Shown here in pieces: positions 9,882 through 18,300 of a stretch of 26,606 nt of DNA. Below the pieces are notes generated by a model, which had not been told where the DNA came from, ran no database searches, and was given only the letters and a program-made list of their open reading frames with translations. The stretch's first letter is position 1. Each line of letters starts with the position of its first letter. The stretch is from Branchiostoma floridae (lineage: Eukaryota > Chordata > Leptocardii > Amphioxiformes > Branchiostomatidae), in NCBI RefSeq assembly GCF_000003815.2, contig NC_049993.1:4522733-4549338 (forward strand), in the 5' to 3' direction. The position numbers and the translations under genes were made by a program.

Positions 9882-10134
9882 CTGTTCGTAAGGGCGTCCA
9901 TCTGCCCGTCCTGTGTCATCTTCATCAGGGCCTGGTTGATCTCGGCCCGGTAGGGTGAACCAACCGGAAACGGAAATACGACCTCATACTTGTAGAAATA
10001 CTCGTCGGTGAGGATGACCATGTCGCATCTCTCGTTGAGGATCTCGTACTCGTAGGTGGTTGGGGAGATGAAGATAAAGTCGCCCTTAGCAGCGCGCTCA
10101 AATGCCTGACGGGACGTGTTGAAGAGGACCTCGT
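9882..10134 (-). CDS. iGluR-B exon 14: S2
   Basis: The acceptor gtgtccgtcacag|ac has a long pyrimidine tract; the donor is aacag|gtgacc, leaving phase 2. Encodes SRQAFERAAKGDFIFISPTT, RCDMVILTDEYFYKYEVVFP and GSPYRAEINQALMKM. The position of the ligand-binding Glu (LLEST in AMPA receptors) aligns with Ser692 (FISPT). A further exon with W, S2 end and M4 must follow but was not found. Confidence 0.92.
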
Positions 10135-13100
10135 CTGTGACGGACACAATACAACGACAATTTCGACTCTCGGAAAGGACACCAAGTATTTGAATAACCG
10201 GGTCTGGTACAATGACATTGCTTTCATAAAATAAGAGTTCAATGACTCCCAAATATGTTAATCACAAGGTTATTACCTCCATGAAATGTCATGGAGGTTA
10301 TATTTTACCCAGCGTTTGTGTGTGTGTGTGTGTCTGTCTGTCTGTCTGTCAACAAGATAACTCAAGAACGGCTGGATGGATTGGTTTCATACTTGGTGTG
10401 TTGGTAGGGTGTGATGAAAGCTGGAAGTGATTAGATTTTGGGCCCCCTAGCGGCTTCCCTTGGTACTGCAGCGCAACTTCCGGTTTTGCTATCTCGTGTT
10501 CTGAACACGCTATGGTCACGATTTTTGAGTGTTAGATAGCTCTTGTGCTCAGGAATAAGTGACATAAGTTTTGGCCCCCTACCGATTGGGTTTAGGATAG
10601 CAGGGGCATTTTTGTCAAAAACTTCTGAAGAGGATAACTCAAGAAGGGAACAATGGATTTTCATGATTTTTGGTATGTAGGTACCTTAGACAATGTTGTA
10701 CAAGATAAGATACCAATTATGCAAAATAGGAGTAAATTTGCATAATTAATGAGAATATTCTATCATGGCAGTTTTTTCATTTGTATCTCTTGTCCCGGAC
10801 ATGATATAGTCTTGACATTTGGGTGGTAGATAGCTTGCAGTGACATGACAAAGTGGGGCAGATTTCAGCCCCCTAACATGTAATTTCGGAACTGCAGGGG
10901 CGTTTTTGTCAAGACATTCCAAAGTGGATAACTGCAGAACGGATTGACGGATTGGCATCATTTTAGGGGTGCAGGTAGCTTAGGCAAAGGTGTTCATAAT
11001 GATATACATGCTATGCAAATGAGGACCTTATTTGCATAATTAATGAGGAAATTGTATAATACCATTATTACTAATAACTGGACTTCAATAAATGCAACAC
11101 TTATTAATTATGATAGATGGAATATAAGCAGATACCAAATATGGTAATGAGGAACTTATTTGCATAATTTATGTAAAAATTGCAAAGCCGCTTTAAGTCT
11201 AATGATTGGAATAATGACATGTGTACGTTAGTCAATGATGAACAACAACACGCATAAATTATGTTAATGTCTTAGTTAATTGCATGAAATTTACAAAAGC
11301 TCTAAATTTTCATGGAGGTATGAGGTCGCCGAACTCTAGTTTGCCCATATGTTTATGTGATCACTTTATATCCACAATCATCTGACAGGAAATAGGTGAG
11401 TACATCTAACCTTACTAATAAAGACTGGAAAAATGCTTTTGCCACTGCTATGAGAAATGGTTCTGGATTAATGCAATTCAAATTGCATCAACGACAAAGA
11501 CAGCTTGACTCTTATCATATGGTCGATATGGATCGATCTTTCTTCTTCATTACCTGAATTTTGGTCGAGATATCGACCGATGGTCTTAAAAGGTTCCTCT
11601 TGAGAATTCTTCATGAACTTGACTAATGTATATTTCTTGTAGGTCCCGTACGGCACGTCTGTCTGCCGAGCCAGATCAGCCAGGCTCCTGATGCTCCGCT
11701 CTGTTGATGGTCTGGACAGGAAGGCAGCTAAGTTGGCTGGAGAAGTAGCACGTCCAAGAAAAAAACAACAAGCGTTATCGAATAACGACAAAAGTACGGT
11801 GACTATGAAAATATGCTACGTCATTTTATCTGGACACACAACCTTTAGTTTTATTTGTTGGTTTTATTGAATACTATGTTGGCTTTATCATAAGAACATC
11901 AACACAACGCTTCTTCAGTTATACGAAATACAGTAGCCTGTAGCTCACCAGTGTAAGATGCGACCATAACCAGGATCACGAACCACCAGGCACCGACTAT
12001 GACTCTTCCTGCGGAAGATCGGGGAAGAAACTCCTGCCCCTGACACACAGCCGCTCCAAAGGTAGACCTGCAGGAAGACACACAGCACAAAGCTATCTCA
12101 AACAACAACGTCTAGCATTGGATCAACAATGGGGCAAAAGTGAACGGTTTTACTCTTTACAGGGTCATAACTAGCAAAAGGTTATTCAAATCGTTTATGT
12201 GAAGATGCTATAGCCTCACTGATGGCTTCCACGTCAAAAGCTGTTGTCGTGAATGTACGTAACTTACCAGAGGCTGTTGACGAGGCTGAGGTTGTCTGCC
12301 TCCTCCTCTGACACCTCTTCTCGCCCAGCTGCCTTGGACCACTCGTACGGGTTCAGACGGCCGTTTGCCGCCATGACCAGACTCACTCCCACAACAGCGG
12401 CCACAAAGGTGAGCCATACCTGCGAAAGACAAAACGATCTTTGATTGGGAGGATAAGGCTTGCTGCCATGAATTCGAAACTGACTGACTGACCAACTAAT
12501 GAGATGGTTGAAATGTTTTGATACGAACCTCCGCAGAAAATGGTCCCATGAACTGGAAGATGCCTTGACCTTCATGACGATTTGACTTCTTCATGGTCAG
12601 GAAGTAACCACGTGTCCGTATTGGGATGGAGTACTCGACTTTTTCCCAGCCTGCATATCCAGTGCGCATGGCCATGCCAACTAGAAGCAAGTCATAATGT
12701 GGAAATTGACAAGTAGGGAAGGCCGTTAATTCTTGAAGCCAACAGCTAATTCGAAGAAAGGGTATGCCAGGTTGTATGAATAGTAGTATTTATGTAATGA
12801 CTAATATTCCTATAAAATACGTCTTATACTGGACTTACTTCGAGGTCTTGTGCAGATTTTAACTGATAAAAGGGAAACAATGCACTATCAATACAGGGAT
12901 GAGTATGTAGTATACAAGCTGTAAACCAGTCTGGGTTAAAAAACAGTTTGGGTACCCAGGATGCTTTAAGTGTTTGTTTGTTTGTTTGTTTGTTTATTCG
13001 CACACAAGTGTTACATTAAAACACAAAACGAAAACAATGGATAAAACAGGTGCAGGAGGAGGGAAAAAGCTTGGGAAGCTTATACTTAGCCCTCCTCCTT

Positions 13101-15298
13101 TAAACTAAACAAAATTGATTATGATATATAATAATAAAGTAAAGTAATACATAGAATAATAAGGATACAATAAGGATAAACAAGTAATTAATGGTATGAA
13201 TTAACAATGAATGATAAAGTAACGTAATATGTAGAAAATGATAATGATGCAATAAGGAAAACCATGTAATTAATGGTTTGACTTAACAATAAATAATAAA
13301 TCAGCATAATACTTAGAAAATGATAATAGTGCAATAAGGATGATCAAATAATGGAATGAATTAAGATAATATGATTTAAAAAAAAACTGTGGCTACTACA
13401 GGGGGCTCGGATGGATTAACAGATGGATTTTCAGATTACGTTTAAAAGTCAGGAGAGAGGAGGTAAGATTCTTAAGGGAGGGGGGAAGATCGTTCCATAT
13501 TTTAACACACTTGTATTTAACAGACATTTGGGCAAGAGAGGTTCTGAATAGGGGGATGTGCAGATTTGTGCTTTGGCGAGTTTGATAATTGTGAAACTGC
13601 GAGCGAAAATTAAGAAAGCTGTCAAAGGTATCGGGGAGAGTATGGTTTATGTGTTGGGCTGTGAATAGAGCAAGCTGAAATCTGTTAACGTCATAGATAT
13701 TCAAAATTCTAAGTTTCTCAAATAGTGGTGAAGAGTGAGTATAGAAACTCGAACATGTCGCAATGCGTAGAAATTTTTTCTGTAGAATTAATAAAGGGTG
13801 TAGAGAAGTTTTGTAGGCGTTTCCCCAAACAATATTACAATAAATGAGATATGGATAGATTAGACTGTTATATATGGTTATCAAGGTTCTCTGGGATAAA
13901 AGATGTCTAATTTTCCCTATGATCCCGATAGTCTTTGAAATTTTATTTAATATCATAGCAATGTGGGGTTTCCATGTTAGCCGATCATCAATAAGTACTC
14001 CTAGGAACTTAGCCTGGCATTCTTGGGAGAGAGGAAGGTTCTTTAGGAAGATATTGGTATTTTTCTTATCGTAAGTCTTGTTTTTACTACAAAAGATAAG
14101 ATAGTACGTCTTTTTAATATTAACAGATAGCTTGTTGGTTTCGAACCATGTGATGACTTTTTCTAATTCCTGATTGGTTAGACGTATTAACGAATCATAG
14201 TCTGCATGTGATAGGAAGAGATTTGTATGATCAGCAAATAGGATAAAAAAGAATATTTTGGATGCTTCAGCAAGATCATTAACATATATTAAAAACAATA
14301 AGGGTCCCAGAATTGATCCCTGGGGAACCCCACAATTTATCAGTTTGCATGAAGTGTCAGAGCGTGGGCATAGAGGTTGACAAGGTTCAGACCACCGTTT
14401 TCCACAGAGTTCTACAAAGTTTTTCTCCCAACCCTTTCAGGACCACCATTCCAGATAAAAGAATTTTTTCTCATCCTCCAGGAAATGTTTGCTTGTATGG
14501 GAGATGAAGGATATCACGCCAGCTATCGCAACAACCGAGTTTCAGTTTCTTAAATGTCTCTAGTTTTCGCAATTGTTTTGGGAGACAATTTTTCATTTAA
14601 AAATGACATGCACAAAATTGGGAATTTTCACGTGGAAGTAAACTTATCACCTATAATTTAGACACGAAAATACGACTAATATCGAAACAGAATACAATCA
14701 TAACCAAACCAATAATAATACATGTAAACTCCTACGGCGGACGAAATGAACAAATGATCTGTCTTTGTTTTGCTTCATCTGGTGAGACACTCGTGCAGGA
14801 AAAAGAGCAACAAAAAAAAAGGTGAGGACCCACCTTCTTCGACTCAGCCGCTGCTATGATCCTAGGCCGCACCCTACTACCAACCGTGATGTCCCAGGTG
14901 AAGTTCAGGCGCGAAGCCAGCATCTCCAGCATGTCTACAAAATAGCCTTGATACGGAGTTGACCCAGACTCACCACTTTTGCTTGGTTTCTTCATGAAGA
15001 ATGGTTTACTCTGCAAAGCAAGATGGATTCAGCATAACTGGTGACGGATTGTAGTTAAATGATCCAAGAACACTTGACACCTCAAATATTGGTCTTGAGT
15101 GAAGTAAAGACGTAGCTTACCAGACCAGTATAGACTCGGAGGTGCCGTCCCGAGAGGAGGTGCGTTTCGGTGGGTTTCTGCCATCCGGACTGGATCTCAG
15201 CCGCGTCTTCTGCAGTCCAGGTCCCCACCTGCTGACAGAAATATCCATTCAATCAACGAGTTACATGCACTTGGCTCCTCATACACTGACACGAACAT

Positions 15299-15361
<63 letters not shown>

Positions 15362-18300
15362 CTCTCAAAATAAATATGATGCGAAGCTGTCAACCTGTTT
15401 TGATTCCCCTTGGAGATACTCATCGACGAAGACTGTCACGTTCTTTCTCTTCCCACAACTGTCAACTGACACGTGTCCGCTGTAACCTAAGAAGCTGTCC
15501 TAGAAAAACAAACATATGAAGGCGTTAGAACTGTGACGTTCTGTTCAAAATGACAGGTTGTACATTTTCCTGCCCTATGTCTCTCTCCAACTACAGAATA
15601 CCGACTGTGTCCTTTTAATTTCCAAGCAGATCCTACGGTAGCATCCTTTAGTATCAAAAGCTGACAGAGGAGTGAAGCCGGCCTAGGGGGGTTTATGCGA
15701 CCGGTGCCCGTTTGACTCCATTTGGCCGGCTGTACTCCTTACCCAGCTTTGATACTTTGATCTTTTGGCACCGTAGTGTCTGCTTTGAGACTAGTGTCCT
15801 TTGGCATCATTGCAAGTGACAAATTGCGGAAAAAGGTATAAAATCCGTACCCCTATAAACTATTAAGTAATTTTACGAATTTTGCTCTTTCACATTCAAT
15901 TTTGCACTCTTAATGATTCAGATCTAGATTTTGGGGTGAAGGAACAGTCCAACAACGCCTTACCTCTGATATATATTTTGACATTCCCGCACGGCAGTCC
16001 CCCTCTCTCGGGTAAAGAGAGTCCGACCTCCGGGAGTACCCCGTGACCAGGTCCGGAGACAGGCTAGACACGAGCTTGACTGCGTCCAAAGCCAGCCGCG
16101 TCCTGTAAGACAGCTGTCCATCAGGTGCATCACGTCCCCAGGGCGGGGGTGTCTCAGGGAAGGGGCGGAGCAGGGTCAGGAGGGCTCCACTGTTCCGTGC
16201 GCTCTGCAACTGACTTTCATGGACATCCTGCAGAAATAGAGAAGTAAGCTCAGTCTGGCTTTTCCAGAGATCTATTCTATTATACATTGTATCAAATTCT
16301 TTTTTTGGCATGTATATATATATATATGATACGCCTGGCAGTCGATACAATTAGATCCCGAACGGGCGGCTATGTAAGCGTTAATTTATAACTTAATCGT
16401 GAAGGCAATTGCAATCTGCTTTGTATCAAAACACATAGTTAAAGCTCTATTCAAGTCTGGATATGGAGGTGACTCATTTTCTACCCAGGGTCTTTTGAAT
16501 TAAGATCCCCCCCAAAAAAGAAGGAAATGTAAAGATGAAGAATTACAGCCCATCCCACCTACGCCTCCCTGTCATAAACCAATTTCTACTCACGAAGCTT
16601 GTAACGATCCAGCGGCTCTGCGATGTAAGCAGCAGCATGTCGGCAGCCTGTTGGGCATAAAAGGACAACAGTTTTGGCATTCACAAGTTTCTAGCAGTTG
16701 ATGTATATAGTTCAGATAACAATCTGTTATGTCAATCAGACAGTAATGATTTTATTAACCAAATAAAAATCTAAATCTCTGACCTTGTCCAGAATGACTC
16801 CCACAAGTTCATCACTCGTCATCAGAACCACATTCTCTCGTCCAGCAGTGCTGACGTCATACAACACGGCGTTCAGAACGTCATCGTCCTTCTTTGTAAC
16901 CATGGCAACCGGAACTTCCTTGGCCCACATGCTGAGTCTCCGGGAGCCTGCTTCGTTGAGTAGAGCTTTAAATGAACTGTAGAACTTTGCAAATCGGTGG
17001 AAAATCGCAAGCCTGATTAGATGGGCTGCACTCTGCAGTCATCCTTAGCAGGGGTTGCAAAGCGCACAATTGGCCTAGGCTGCCAATCTGGGACCTTGTA
17101 GGTCCTTTTGAAACATCAACCCTGTCCGGCTCATTGCCAATCACAGACACATTACAATTATGTAAAGGCCCGGTTAGATCGCGGCTATGTAGGTGTCAAC
17201 TTCACCGTGAAGGCAATGCCATTCTGTTTTTGTATCAATTGAGAAAGTCAATAACGTAAGGCATTATTTCACGAACACGATAGAGTCTGTTAGTAATGGC
17301 CAGCAAGTACGCGTTCATCTTTCTCAGCATGGTGATACAAGTAGCCAGTCGCCCGAACAGTTCGGACCCTTGTTGAATTGTAGGCAGGTATTGTTGTCCA
17401 TTCAGTCACCTCCTTTTGCAACACAAGTACTGAAAAAAATACATCCACTCACCTGACCGCTTGTTGTATACTACATATGTCTCCCTCCAGCCCAGGGCCT
17501 GCATGACGTCAAACAACATGGTTGCCAGTTGCTCTGGGGACGGGAACATGTCCAGTACCCCGGAGCGGAGAGCTGGTGTATCCGGATCCGGTTGGTACAT
17601 GCGCACAACCACGGGAGCCAGCTGTGGTCCGTCTGCAGCTCCGCAGGTACAGGGTGAGGGGAGGGGGGTCATCAGAATCAGGGCGTGCAGTTGGTCCTGT
17701 TCACGAGCTGGAGAGTGGGCACTGGATAAGTAACAACTATCTATCTATCCATCTATCTATCCATCAATTCAGTCGTCTATCGACGTGGAGAGAGATAATG
17801 CAGAGATTAGGATGATATTATTATCTCCATGAATAATGGAGATAAACTTTTGGGTGTGTCTGTGGATGTATGTATGGCAGTACTTTCAGTGTGACGTCAT
17901 AGACGGCACCACGCACGAATGTCCACTCACCTTGGTGAAGGGGACAGTCTGTTGAGCGGGCGTCAAGCTGAACATTGCTCAGCACCATGGCCAGGTCCTT
18001 ACTGCTGTTCAGGCTTCGGGCGCTAGATGTCATCGCATCAAGAACATCCTTCTCACCGCCCGCGTGAACCACACCTAGTAAAACCAGGCACCAATATTGC
18101 AATAAAATCATCTTTACGATGTGCCAATGCGAGACGGAAAGCAGTATGCATCATTCAGGTAATTACGACATGAGGCAGATAATAAAAAGTTGTCAAACAA
18201 TAAAAAAATGTCCTCCTTAATGTGGGGCATCATAGAAATGATTCAGTGAATGTTACTTCTGACCATATACGCCTTCCAAGCCTTAAGATGTTCCCTTGCC

